Shown here: piece by piece, positions 26,549 to 38,300 of the stretch
How the letters are laid out: each line of letters begins with the position of its first letter
Numbering within the stretch: the stretch's first letter is position 1
Source: Enoplolaimus lenunculus
Taxonomy: Eukaryota; Nematoda; Enoplea; Enoplida; Thoracostomopsidae
Direction: 5' to 3'
Assembly (NCBI GenBank): GCA_030248215.1
Contig: JASANG010002559.1
Location: 62,001 to 126,000 of the forward strand
DNA: 64,000 nucleotides
The notes under the pieces: generated by a model
Told to the model about the DNA's origin: nothing
The model's input: only the letters and a program-made list of their open reading frames with translations
Databases searched by the model: none
Position numbers and translations under genes: made by a program

Positions 26549-27723
26549 CTACTTTTTGATTTCTCATAAAGGAGACGATTAAGCCCTTTGTTTCCAATCT
26601 GGCTAAGGGTCAATTTACAGTGCGGCTCCAAACAAAATATAGCAGTAGCGGATCCAAAAATTTCCGATAAACATCGCAAGTCAAGCGAGCGACAAGCCAA
26701 ACGATTATAATTACGCAAAAGTACAAAAAAATTGGCAAAATAGAAAGTTTGCCATTTCTAAATAATCTCTCCTCGTTTTGAATCCGCCCCTACTTAATAG
26801 GAGACTCAGATTTTGCTCTTAGTCCGCCTATAAACTAATTATTTTCGGCTTTTATATCATGCATAAAGAAATCTATTGCATCAGACCATTGAAATTACAG
26901 ATATTATTAAAAACAGCATTCTCATATGCACTTCTTTTAGCAGCGTCAAATTTTACGCGAGTTTGATTTTTGAGCTCTGAACTGAAGCAAAAAAAGGATG
27001 CACTGCTAAGCTCAGACTTTAAGCCTAGGGCAATTGGAACAAGCGGTTTCTGATAGCCGTATGCTTAAACCAGTAGTAACTTTATGCCTTAGCAAACAGA
27101 TTTTACAGAAGCAGAAATTGGCTGATTTACTACGGTTATGTGGCTTATTGCTGTTATTCGAGGAACACAAGTAATTTATCCGAGAGAACCATAGCTATCA
27201 GACGTGTCGTAATCGCTACTTATACACGATCCTCAATAAGGTGCGTACCGGGTGCCGATAAAATCCTTCAATACCCAAAAATGGAAATAGTAGCTTTTAA
27301 TTTTGAAAAATGAAACTTAAATTCAAAATATTACATTTGAACTTGAAGTTAAAAATCTCAAATGTGATTGAAAACGCAAACCGACATTTCCATCTAGTAA
27401 TTTTTTGGATTCTCGAACATCGTTTGAGCTGTGAACGTATCCAATTTGGTACAAAAAAATTCGAAGAAAAAAAACATTTTTGCATTTTTGTTTTGAGCAA
27501 TTTTTCAGTAAAACATATTAATAAATTTATGACCAATTTTAGGAAATTTTGAAACTAAACGAAAATTGAGTTCAATCTAATGTTTAGATCTGTTTAATTT
27601 CATGAAATGTTTATAGGGGAAACAAATTTACTGCGCCGTTTAATCCAATAGTAGCTTTACTACTGCTTTTACCACGCAACCCTTAAAGATTTAACTTAAT
27701 CAATTTATGCTTGAGCTAATCTA

Positions 27724-27975
27724 CACTGTAAATTTCAGTGAGTTGATTTTAACTCAGAATGAGTTGAATCGCTCAGTCTGAGTTAGGAGTATCAGAACTC
27801 AGAATTTTGAGTTGATTCAATTCATTTTGAGTTAATTAATCAACTCACCCCGAGTCAACTCAACTTAGAGCTAAAATTAATTCAACTGAGAGTGAGTTAA
27901 TGTTTTCTGATATTAATTCAGAAATAACCAACTCGCTAGCTGAAATGATCAATGAACTCACCGGAATTTACAGTG
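27724..27975. mobile_element. TA-flanked CACTGTAAAT MITE, intact ends
   Basis: CACTGTAAATTTCAGTGAG to ACCGGAATTTACAGTG with TA at 27722-27723 and 27976-27977. 252 bp, strongly self-complementary. Confidence 0.85.
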
Positions 27976-28140
27976 TAGTTGTATCAGTTTAATTTTAACT
28001 AAACTAAACATTGTAGCTTTCGCTTAATATAATTTGAAATATTACTCATTTCCAGTTGAAATCGAACTTAATTGAATGTTGGATATTAAAATATGACACA
28101 ATTTTACAGTTTGATGCTACGCCAAACATTTGCTAATCTA

Positions 28141-28413
28141 TACTGTGAGTTTTCATTGAGTTGATTTTAACTCAGAATTGAATCATTCAGTTTGAGTTAG
28201 AACTACCAGAACTCACAATTATGAGTTGATTCAACTAATCGTGGTTTAATTGATCTACTCCTCTGGAGTCAACTCAACTCACAGTGAGAAATAACTCAAC
28301 TCAGTGAGTGTGTATCAACTCAACTCAGAGTGAATAAATGTTTACAGTTCATAACTCATAAATAACTAACTCTGTAGCTGAGCTGATTAATCAACTGTTT
28401 AGAATTTACAGTG
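28141..28413. mobile_element. TA-flanked CACTGTAAAT MITE, second of an adjacent pair
   Basis: A worn left end (ACTGTGAGTTTTCATTGAG) and a sharp right end (AGAATTTACAGTG then TA). Both this copy and the one at 27724 are preceded by GCTAATCTA, 417 bases apart, so a local duplication may have made the pair. Confidence 0.75.
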
Positions 28414-28587
28414 TACACATTTAATGCTAAACAGTCGATTTTTGGCAGCCAAGCTGCGAAATTTCTTGCAAATATATAACTTTTTGCGAATACCAATCAC
28501 TCGAAACAAAACAAAACATTAACTTAAATTCGTTTTGAACTTAAAAAACGTTAGTCTAACTTAAACTTCAAATTCTAGTTTAGTTTA

Positions 28588-29096
28588 TGCGGGGTTTACG
28601 TTACCAATTGTGCGCTTGGTACCTGTTTTGTCACTATGCCCATAGCGGTACACACTAGCTTTTTTATTACCTATATGGATACCAACAGAAAATAAAAGGT
28701 TGCACATAGCTAAATTTTTGAAATATTGACCTACCCATATGGGTAGAGTCAAGATGTCTGCTCGTAGCCCATATAGATGCCAAGATAATGCACCTTCATG
28801 CTTGCTCTTTAAAACGGCTCAGGGCAGTGAGTTTTGTTTTAGAAGTCTGGTTTAGTCTTTTTTACAATATATCTTTGGAAAAATCTAAAAAATTACGCAA
28901 ACTATAAATATTGTTAAAACAAACGCAAGTTACCCATATGGGTAACAAACCGAAGACTAGCTACCCATAGCTACAAACGTAAAGGTACCCATATGGGTAG
29001 TAGCTAGCTAGCAACCTATTCATATAGGTTGTTTCTACCTCCTACTATGGGTAGGTGACAAAACAGAAGCGCACAATCGGTAACATGAACCCCGCA
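28588..29096. mobile_element. PIF/Harbinger-type MITE with long inverted repeats
   Basis: TGCGGGGTTTACGTTACC at the left is mirrored by GGTAACATGAACCCCGCA at the right, and the similarity continues for about 40 bases. The flanks are TTA on both sides (28585-28587 and 29097-29099). TWA duplications are typical of PIF/Harbinger. The centre holds several ACCCATATGGGT palindromes. No transposase. Confidence 0.8.
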
Positions 29097-29857
29097 TTAG
29101 CCGGTCGAGTAATTTAAATTTCAATTAATTTTCAAGTTTCGCTAAGTTGTAAATTTAAGTTTAAGTTTTTAGAGTGTAGACGCCAATTTGAGCACTTAGA
29201 TTTTAAGACAAAAATATTAAGATCTGTCACCAACTGACGAAGAGTGCTACACTTGGGAAGATTTGTCTGTAGTTCTATCATTCAAAGTACAGTTTTAGGC
29301 TTGCGCTATACTTCTGTTGAAAATTAATAATTAATTGATAATTCAGGCATAATTTAGAATAATACTAAATAACCGTGTGAATTTTTGCAAATCTTTAAAA
29401 TGTTTTGCAGCAAATCATAGCTTGAAATTACTGTTTAAGTATATGAATTGTCTGTTAAACAAAACGAGATCAATATTTTTCTCTCATGCGTGTAACCAGA
29501 ACGAGTTTAACGTGTGTTTATGTGCATTTTGAAAAATTTTATTTTAAACAACGGAAAAAAACTTTGTTTGGAACCTTCGCAGAAAATCATTTAAAACTTC
29601 TGATCCCAAAAAATTGTTACCCTCTGTATATATTTAACCGTTTCCTAAGACCTGAAAAAATTCGAGGGGTGGGGGTCGTAATTCGCCACGGTCACGCAGT
29701 GATAGTAAGTATTGAATACAAATGATAAAAAGTATCGTATTCTACGACTTTACTTTTTCGCACAAAATACACACGGGGGACGTCATCAAAGTATAGTTCC
29801 ACCTTAACTTTTAAGTTCTCCAAATGAGAAACATTTATATTAACAGTCAGAGTATAA

Positions 29858-30471
29858 TGCGGAGTTCACGTTATAACCGGGGGAGGCGGGACACGGTTTG
29901 TCCGATGTTGATTCGACGTCAACGTTAAAATCCGGGCTCTTATATCGGTTCAACAGACAAAACTCGAATGTCATATGACATTAGCTTTACAAATCACCGC
30001 TCTCAAATGATCAATGTCTACAAGGGACGGTATGTCATGTGATACTGTGGGACATTTATGCGAATATCATATGATATTCCAAAATTTCAACGATTATCAT
30101 ATGATATTCAGCGGGACAGTGTAAGCTTTGGGCACTAATAAATGAATGATAAGTTGGACGGTGGAGGAACAAATGTGCTTTAAATACCAAATACACGCCT
30201 GAAAATCGTTTCCGACACAAAAACGCTTAAAATCACAGCTTCATAATTCAAAAATTCAAATTTTAAATTCTAGTATCATGATATTCGCAGACAATATCTC
30301 GAATATCGTATGATACTGAAGAACAAAAGGTGACCCACACATGTTAATAGCAGACAAATACGAATTTTTGGATGCGATATATGATCTATATATACAGATA
30401 AAATGTTACCCAATAGTCTAATAAGGACAAAACGAGTCCCAAGCTGCCCCGGTTATACCGTGAGCCCCGCA
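29858..30471. mobile_element. PIF/Harbinger-type MITE, 614 bp
   Basis: TGCGGAGTTCACGTTATAACC on the left mirrors GGTTATACCGTGAGCCCCGCA on the right, with TAA flanks (29855-29857 and 30472-30474). The interior repeats ATATCATATGATATTC palindromes four or so times. Partial relatives lie at 10600-10860, 19871-20085 and 24842-24915. Confidence 0.82.
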
Positions 30472-31137
30472 TAAACGGATAGTAAAAATAACGGCAACGG
30501 ACACCGATTTTTATCGTAAACGGATATCTGGTTTCATTCTGTTAGCCAATTTTATTTTGCTTGAGTAGTACGAAATATATCAGCAAGTTGCAATTTCACA
30601 CAATACGATTTCACATAGGAGGGTCGATGCTGGTTGTAGAATTTGAGAATTAAAAATCAAAGTTAACATTTTAACGTGTGAAATTGAAAAAATTATCAAA
30701 CTTGACCCCTCTTTAAATAATGGGGGGATAGGCCAAAAACGCAACGCGTGCCGTGTACTTACTTTTGTACACAGTATGTTTTCAGTTGCACACTCTTGTT
30801 ATAAAGAGTGATCAACCACTCTTGGTTATACTGAGTTATATTTTTGAAATGCGTAATTTTTTGCTAATTAAATTACATTACATGCCTACTGTTGTCTTTA
30901 TTAGCTCAGTAAGCATATTATATGTTCTATGTGGTAAATATTAGAATCATGTCTATTTTACCTCAGTTTATCTCAATGTTTTGCAAGCTTTCTAAGTTAA
31001 ATTCAGTAATTCATTCATAAATATATGGTTCATGTTAATTATAGACGCCTGCCCGTTAAGAAACAGGTCGAAAGGGGACTTCGGGACTGGAAGGATTAGG
31101 CTTAGGATTAGTCTAGTGGAAAGCATGGTCCATATTC

Positions 31138-31566
31138 TAAAATGCAATTTAGCAGCTATTATCAGTTAGCGATTGGTTTTCAAACTGACGAACATCTGTA
31201 ATTGCTGATCGCAAAATCGGTACAGAAGTAGATCAAATCAAACACGAACAATGTTCTGAATGTCTATCTTCACTGCTATATGAACGGTAAAGGTGTAAAG
31301 CCAAAAGATTGACATAAATGTGCCCACATACCGAAATATGAAGTTGTTGCAATGACCACATGGTGTAGTGGCATCATGATTGGCACGAATGCCAGAGGGC
31401 CGAGATTCGATTTCCGGCATGGTCCTTAATTTTGGAACAAACCATCGAACAGAGACCGTGCAGACCGTATAGTTCCAACGCTCACTAAGCGCTGGTATCT
31501 TAGTTACAGAACCTATCACCAATTGGTAAAAGGTGCTATACACATTTGGGAACACGGGCTCCAGGT
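31138..31566. mobile_element. Fold-back element of the same family with an extra tRNA-like insert
   Basis: The left part (TATTATCAGTTAGCGATTGG, then TTTTCAAACTGACGAAC) and the right part (CACCAATTGGTAAAAGGTGC, then ACATTTGGGAAC) are as in the 5104 copy, but the middle is about 200 bases longer and contains the tRNA-like stretch at 31345-31432. Confidence 0.55.
31345..31432 (+). repeat. tRNA-like sequence (pseudogene or SINE head)
   Basis: GACCACATGGTGTAGTGGC resembles a tRNA 5' half with A box, and GAGATTCGATTTCCGG a B box; CATGGTCC partly pairs with the first bases. The anticodon arm is one base short and the T stem mismatched. It sits inside a fold-back element (31138-31566). Confidence 0.45.
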
Positions 31567-31711
31567 CCCAATTTATTTCTTGAAATGGTCCGATCCGTTC
31601 AAAAATCACCAAACAATGCCAAATTTTCTTACCGAAACCAAAATATTTTTGTTTGCGTCTGATTTTGATATTTTTAGTTCAAATTAATATTTTTTTTCGA
31701 AATTAAATCAA

Positions 31712-31722
31712 TTTGACTTCAG
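31712..31722 (+). promoter_or_regulatory. Candidate 3' splice acceptor just upstream of the gene 1 ATG (cis or trans)
   Basis: TTTGACTTCAG ends 4 bases before the ATG at 31727. A start codon this close to a strong acceptor is typical of spliced-leader trans-splicing in nematodes, but a 5' UTR intron would look the same. No similar site is clear at genes 2 and 3. Confidence 0.35.
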
Positions 31723-31726
31723 CTGA

Positions 31727-32228
31727 ATGCGTAACGGAAGTTTTATCGTTAAATTTGACCGAACAACAAATCAAAGTTATACAACAAAATCGCCCAGGAG
31801 TCGCGTACCAGGGGACGATTACTACTGTGACCCGTGGGTAAAGCGACTCTCGGTGCAAAATGCTCTTTCTGATGGACCCAACAACGTTCTGGACTGCCAA
31901 CAACCTTTACTAGAATCAAAAATTGCTCGAGTTAAAACGTCTGCTGCGTCAAGTTTCACTGGTTCCACCCACCCGATGGAGAGTTACCCATCTGTTGAGT
32001 TACCCGGAGTTAGAGCTGGCGGCACACCGTATCCGGAGTGTAAATCAGAATCTCAGAAAATGAAACCAGGGGTACGCAATTTAAGTAGACATACCGGAAC
32101 GAAGGTGATTAAATGGAAAGAATATGACCAGCGACAGGTTGCGCAACAACAACAGCAACAACAACAACAAAAACAACCACAGCAACAACGGCAACAACAA
32201 CAACAACAACAACCGCAGCAACAACGGC

Positions 32229-32281
<53 letters not shown>

Positions 32282-32375
32282 AAACAAGCACAACAGCAGC
32301 TAATACAATTGAACAAAAGTCATCGAAATCTTAGTTGGGATTGCTGTCCAAGCGATAAAGCAATTATTTCCCATG
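31727..32375 (+). CDS. Probable first coding exon of gene 1, poly-glutamine rich
   Basis: Open frame of 216 codons plus one base, starting at the ATG at 31727 and ending at a perfect donor, CATG|GTAAGT. An in-frame TGA touches the ATG, so this ATG is the first possible start. A good acceptor, TTTGACTTCAG, lies 4 bases upstream, fitting either a 5' UTR intron or a trans-splice site. Residues 1-138 are ordinary mixed sequence; about 139-191 are almost pure Gln with scattered Arg, Lys and Pro. The segment NLSWDCCPSDKAIISH follows. The phase-1 end fits the phase-1 acceptor of the exon at 41016, restoring a GAT codon, and no other candidate partner was seen. The Gln coding is mostly CAA with some CAG, so it is not a single pure microsatellite. 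Membership in gene 1 is an inference; genes 2 and 3 have no counterpart. Confidence 0.5.
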
Positions 32376-35300
32376 GTAAGTGTCAGTTCAACGCTCATTT
32401 CAGGTATTTGTCATAGGTTCGCAAATTTATATACCATTCCACGCAGCTCAACGATTGAGTTCATGGGTGTTTTTTCATGTCCCTAAACGATTATGAAAAA
32501 ATGTGTTCGTTTATTAAAAATTGGGGGTTTTCGATTCGTATTTTTATCTCAAAATACATTCGCTTAAAAGTGATCCGTATTTTGAAAATTTTTTGCATAC
32601 TTGAGCTTCTCATGACTTATCTTGATCATACATTAAACATACCAGCTTAAATTGATTACCGGAATGTTCCGATAATTTTGACGATTACTGTTTTGCCAGC
32701 GTCCGTCACCCGTACGGCGCCACGGGACGCGCCGGACGTCAAGTATAGCACAACACTTAATCTCCAGTTACGGTTATAAGTTTCTGGTTTAACTTAAACT
32801 TGTTAAACCTAAACCTAAGTGTCAGCCTATGTGATAGTTGAAACCAGCAGCACCTCTGCACTATAGTATAGACTCAAAATCTATATCGTTGACGAATTTT
32901 AGAGCTATCAAAAATTCATATTTCATATTGGCAACCCGAAATCTCAAGGACCAGACAATTTGTCACCCTCCATTAGGTTTAAGCTCGAAGCTTAGGTTTA
33001 GGCTTTGGATACACTTACATTAAGACTTAAGCTTAACCTTTGAATATGCTTAGATTTAAGCTTAGGCTTTGAATATGCTTAGATTTAAGCTCAGGTTTTG
33101 GGAATGCTCAGATGTAGGCTTAGGCTTAGGTATTGTATATGCTTGATTAAGCGTCCAGAGTTATCGAGGAACAACTTGTCCTGATTGTGCCACTTGGTCT
33201 AGTGGTCGAACCTTTATGCTGCTGTTATGCAGGCGGTACTACAAGTGATTTCTCCTCTCGTTTCTCTAAACTGAAACATGAACCAGTCTATAGATTAGGA
33301 ACCACCAGAAATGGGCAAAACTTTTGCTAAAATAAACTTTTTAATATGCCTACATAGCTAAATAAATACATATATACGTCACAGGGGAATTTGAAACCTG
33401 AATAAAGTCCTAAACACAGAACAGTTTGAGTAGATGGATACGTTTCATAATACTGGCTCGGCTCCACTGTGATGAAAATATTGAAATTCGAACGATTTAG
33501 CTGAAGCTTACAATGTTTGTTTTAAGCGATAGTTCTGTTCGTTGTGAATAAATTTATTTTGAGTATAATCAATAAACTTTATAGCTAAAAAATTAACCAT
33601 ATTTCGAGTTGCGCTATACTTGACGTCCGGCACCCACCGTGTGTCACCCGTACGGCGCTGTACGTCACCGATTGTCCACACCACCGTCCGTCGCCGTTTT
33701 TATCATACGTTATCGTACGTGAGTTATTGGCGTACGATTCCGTACGGTGACAGACGGCGCCGTACGGGTGACGGACGTCAACAAAAGTATAGCGCAATTC
33801 TTCGTCACCAACGAGTTTATAAACTTATTATTTACTGTTGGTGTGTTTTGCCTATTTCCAAATAGTCCATAATATATAATCGTTCTGGAAATTTTTTAGG
33901 CCCACAGCGAAATGCCAGGCATCCCAAACACTTTTTTATTAAAATTAGGCTCGCTTGTAAATCCTATGAAATCCTCGCATGACCATTGCAATTTTTGGCA
34001 ACTTCAAGGATATTGAGCTCCGATCCCTGAACCCAGGAATTCTTTGTGAGTTCGTGGGGAAGGCAAGAAGTTATTAAAGGAGAAAGGCACACGTGGCATT
34101 CTTTCGTCACTGCACAAAATGTTTTGGGTTGGTTTCAACCTCCGAGTCAGCTGAGTCCCGTGAATCAGATATGTTGTTTATTTGTGATATTTTTATTATA
34201 AGTTCTTATGAGCCTATTAAACAAGTGAAACCAGCGGGAATTTTGTTGTTTGCTGATGAAAGTTGTTTAAAATTTAAATTTTGAAATATCATTTGAAACT
34301 TTTTCAAAATCCTTCATTTAGCATCAGGGCCGGAACAGCCTCTCCTCATTCCCCCTATTTGTTGGAAGGGTACCCCAAAGAGGGGTCGCACGTTAACAAG
34401 ATCATGACCAAAAAATTTGAAAAATATTTTGACCATCACAGCGGGCTCCCTCCTCGGAATTTTAGGGGGGCCCCACCGTAGCCTGCTCCGGCTCTGAGTA
34501 GCCCTCTACAGAAACATTGCCAATTAAGCTGGGTGAACATGTACGATTTACGTCAAAACATTATTTTTTGGACAGAAATATTTATTAAAAAAATTTTTTA
34601 ATCTGTTTCCCCCCTAAAAGTATTTTTGTATTAACCATTCTTCGTTCCCAATAAACCCTTTCATAGACAATGATCCCCTAACGCGTTTAAGGAGAGACTG
34701 TTCGTGATATCCAAGCTGAAAATATTTACACCTCAAACTCTGGCGGCGATGGTTTAGCTAATGTTATAACACTTGAATTTTGGTCCCATATTAGTTTTAT
34801 GGCTGTCCCAGTTTACAATTGGACACTCAAAGAGTAGGCGAATAGATTTTAGACTACATTTTTTGCTTAGGCTTAATAGACTTTGGTGAGCACTTTTTCA
34901 ACGCTTATTGTTAGGTATAATATGCTTAATGTACTGTTACGGCCCTCAAAATATGGGCGTCAATTTTGCTGAAACAGCATTCAATTTCACTGCTGAATAT
35001 TTTTCTCGTCATTTGCTTTGTTTAATATTCCAGCAACGAAAACGCTCATCTTTTCTTGCTAAATTTTATAAACATAATTCTTATTAATATTCTATAGAGC
35101 TATTCTCAACCGTAATTGATATCATTCTAAATCGTGTGATAACATTGAAATGTTTATAAAATATTTAATTACCAAGCGAAAAAAATTCTATGACACAAAA
35201 TCAGAGATGAATCTAAAAGGGTTCTTTGAGGTCGGAAGCACCCCGTTTATTGGAAAATTTTGTTTGAAAAATGCTTCGGTCCCTGCTTGATATTTTACTT

Positions 35301-38300
35301 TTGTTCCAACATAACGGTTGAATATGGGCAACTCAGCGCAGTGTATATACGAAATAATATATATCGCACAGTGTTTAACAATTGCAACACGTATACATAG
35401 TACGAAATCACCACAAGACGTGAGAGCCCCCTCGGGATCGAGCGTCACGCTCCTAAAGCTGAGTGGTGATGGTAAACACCTCTCACTCCAGTCACTGGAG
35501 TTTGAATCCTAGCATAAAAGTAGGTCTCAGATGAAATAGAAAATATTCATGTGATAAAAAGTGTTAAGATTTGCAAATTTTAATTATTAATCAAATTAAT
35601 GTTTTTGTCAAAACCATTGAAATAAACCTTATGAGAACCCCTAGAACCGTCAGTCTGGTTACCCCACAACTGAGATCTGACTGTAAGTATTTCTGTCCCA
35701 CATAAAAGTGTTTTTACCTTAAAGTATCACTTAAATACGTCTCGTTTGAAGCATTTGAAATTTTACTGAAATTTTTAATAAAGTTTGATAGTTTAAATTT
35801 AAGTTGATCGTTTTTTGAATTACTCACAAGTATTACTGTATTGACACTTTCACAATGAAACGTTTCAAATAGAAAAATTCAAATTATAAGACAGTCGAAA
35901 ATTCTTTAAGTCTTCTCACAAACGGATCCAGAGAGATGGCGGTGGGGAGCGTATGCCCCTTCCACTTTAGGATTTATTTGTGATGAAATTGTAAGGTTCG
36001 TTCAACCTTACAATTTCCCCCTTCAGAATTTTTGTTTGTAAAAATACAATTTATACCCTCAGAATTTTTTTGTGATAAAACCTTACAATTTTTAGCCTTT
36101 GAAATTTTTTTGGTGATAAAATGATAACGTTCCGCTAGCTTACTATTTTACCCCTACGAAAATCATTTGGTTATATAATGATTTACGTTTCATAACATTT
36201 ACAATTGCCAGCCCACCCCCCACCTCCCGTCGGAAATTTTTGGATCCTGCCTGTGACTGTGCTACTACCCCCGAAATGTTATGAGCAACTAATGCTATAC
36301 GCCTATTTCGGGGGATTGACACGTGATCAGCGAAAAAACATTAGTTTGCCATGATGGCCACCCTCAAGCTGTCAGGACCCCTATGAAGGGAATTTGGGGA
36401 ACGCTTCCGCCAACACTGTAGGTTGAACTCAGAATTCAAAAAATGTCAAGAAAATAGTCGTTCAACTTTGATGTGGTCCCAAATTTTTTTGGTTTGACCA
36501 GTAACGGATCCATGATTTTAGTGTTGTGGACGCTTTTTGGGTCTGAAAAGGTTACAGGTTTTAAAGAGTGCACCGCTCGAACCACTGACTGCAACGAAAG
36601 CGTAAAATTATCTGTGCCAGTGTTGTATCGAAGTCATTTCTAAATATCTGGTTATAAAACACATTGTGAGTTTATTATTGGACCAATTTTCACCGCAATA
36701 TAATAGACCGTTGAACAGGGATAAATACGTCCGTTTCGCGAATTTACCCCGGATTCGATCTGTCGTTGAAATAAATGAACGTCAATCCAATGCCTGATCA
36801 ATACTGAAAAATAGAAGTTGCTATTTCTATGCTTAATGAATGGTAATAGCAAGAGTTAATGATGTATACTTCAACAAGAGTATGCAACTGGGAACATTCT
36901 GTGTGGAAAAGAATCTACACGGCACGCGTTGCATTTTTGCTCCACCCCCTTTATTTAGAGGGGGTACAACTTGTACGAACCATGACACTTTATGTATCCG
37001 GCAATAAAAATTACCCGCTTATAGTTTAATTTAGGGTTATTGCATGTGATAACGACCCCCCTCTAAACATATGGGGGTCGGCCAAAAACGCAACGCCGAC
37101 TGGTACATTTTGTACCACGCGAAACCACAAGAGTTGTACACTCTTACATTGCACTCTCGGTAATAGTAATTTCACTGCCACAGGTAAAGATCAATTTTAT
37201 GTTCATTTTGCGCGTTTCATTGCCATTCGCAGTTGAATAGTATTTGCTTTCGGCTGGGGTTCTGCAACCCTACTTTAAGAACGTCTTAGTACTTAAGTAC
37301 GTGCTAAGTAGTTACTTAAACATTTTGTCGTTTTTAAAAGGGTACTTAAGTTCAGTAAATAGTTAAGTCGCTGGCCAAATTTGATATAATTATGGATTAA
37401 CAGTTTAGGCATACTAACTTTGGTCTAACTGAAATTGTCAACTCATAGTGCCTATAAATCAAAACTGTTACCAATTTTCTTTCTTACACCAGGTGACATT
37501 TGAGGTTGTAGAATTTCCACAATATCATGCGTACACCAGATGACATTTGAGGTTGTAGAATTTCCACAATATCATGCGTACACCAGATGACATTTGAGGT
37601 TGTAGAATTTCCACAATATCATGCGTACACCAGATGACATTTGAGGTTGTAGAATTTCCACAATATCATGCTTACACCAGGTGACATTTGAGGTTGTAGA
37701 ATTTCCACAATATCATGCTTACACCAGGTGACATTTGAGGTTGTAGAATTTCCACAATATCATGCGTACACCAGGTGACATTTGAGGTTGTAGAATTTCC
37801 ACAATATCATGCTTACACCAGGTGACATTTGAGGTTGTAGAATTTCCACAATATCATGCTTACACCAGGTGACATTTGAGGTTGTAGAATTTCCACAATA
37901 TCATGCGTACACCAGATGACATTTGAGGTTGTAGAATTTCCACAATATCATGCTTACACCAGGTGACATTTGAGGTTGTAGAATTTCCACAATATCATGC
38001 TTACACCAGGTGACATTTGAGGTTGTAGAATTTCCACAATATCATGCGTACACCAGGTGACATTTGAGGTTGTAGAATTTCCACAATATCATGCTTACAC
38101 CAGGTGACATTTGAGGTTGTAGAATTTCCACAATATCATGCTTACACCAGGTGACATTTGAGGTTGTAGAATTTCCACAATATCATGCTTACACCAGGTG
38201 ACATTTGAGGTTGTAGAATTTCCGCAATATCATGCGTACACCAGGTGACATTTGAGGTTGTAGAATTTCCACAATATCATGCTTACACCAGGTGACATTT

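Larger units (their letters stand above)
32376..37484 (+). other. Left part of the large gene 1 intron (if exon 1 is right)
   Basis: No further exon recognised. It contains the GCGCTATACTT element, a tRNA-like patch near 33190-33260 with a TGGTCTAGTGGTC A-box look, the CAGGGCCGG element, a piggyBac-type MITE, the GGATCC element and the AAGAGTATGCAACT fold-back element. Confidence 0.5.

Noticed and set aside
32053-32316. Poly-Cys, poly-Leu and poly-Val open frames on the minus strand
   Set aside because: Antisense shadows of the CAA/CAG tract.
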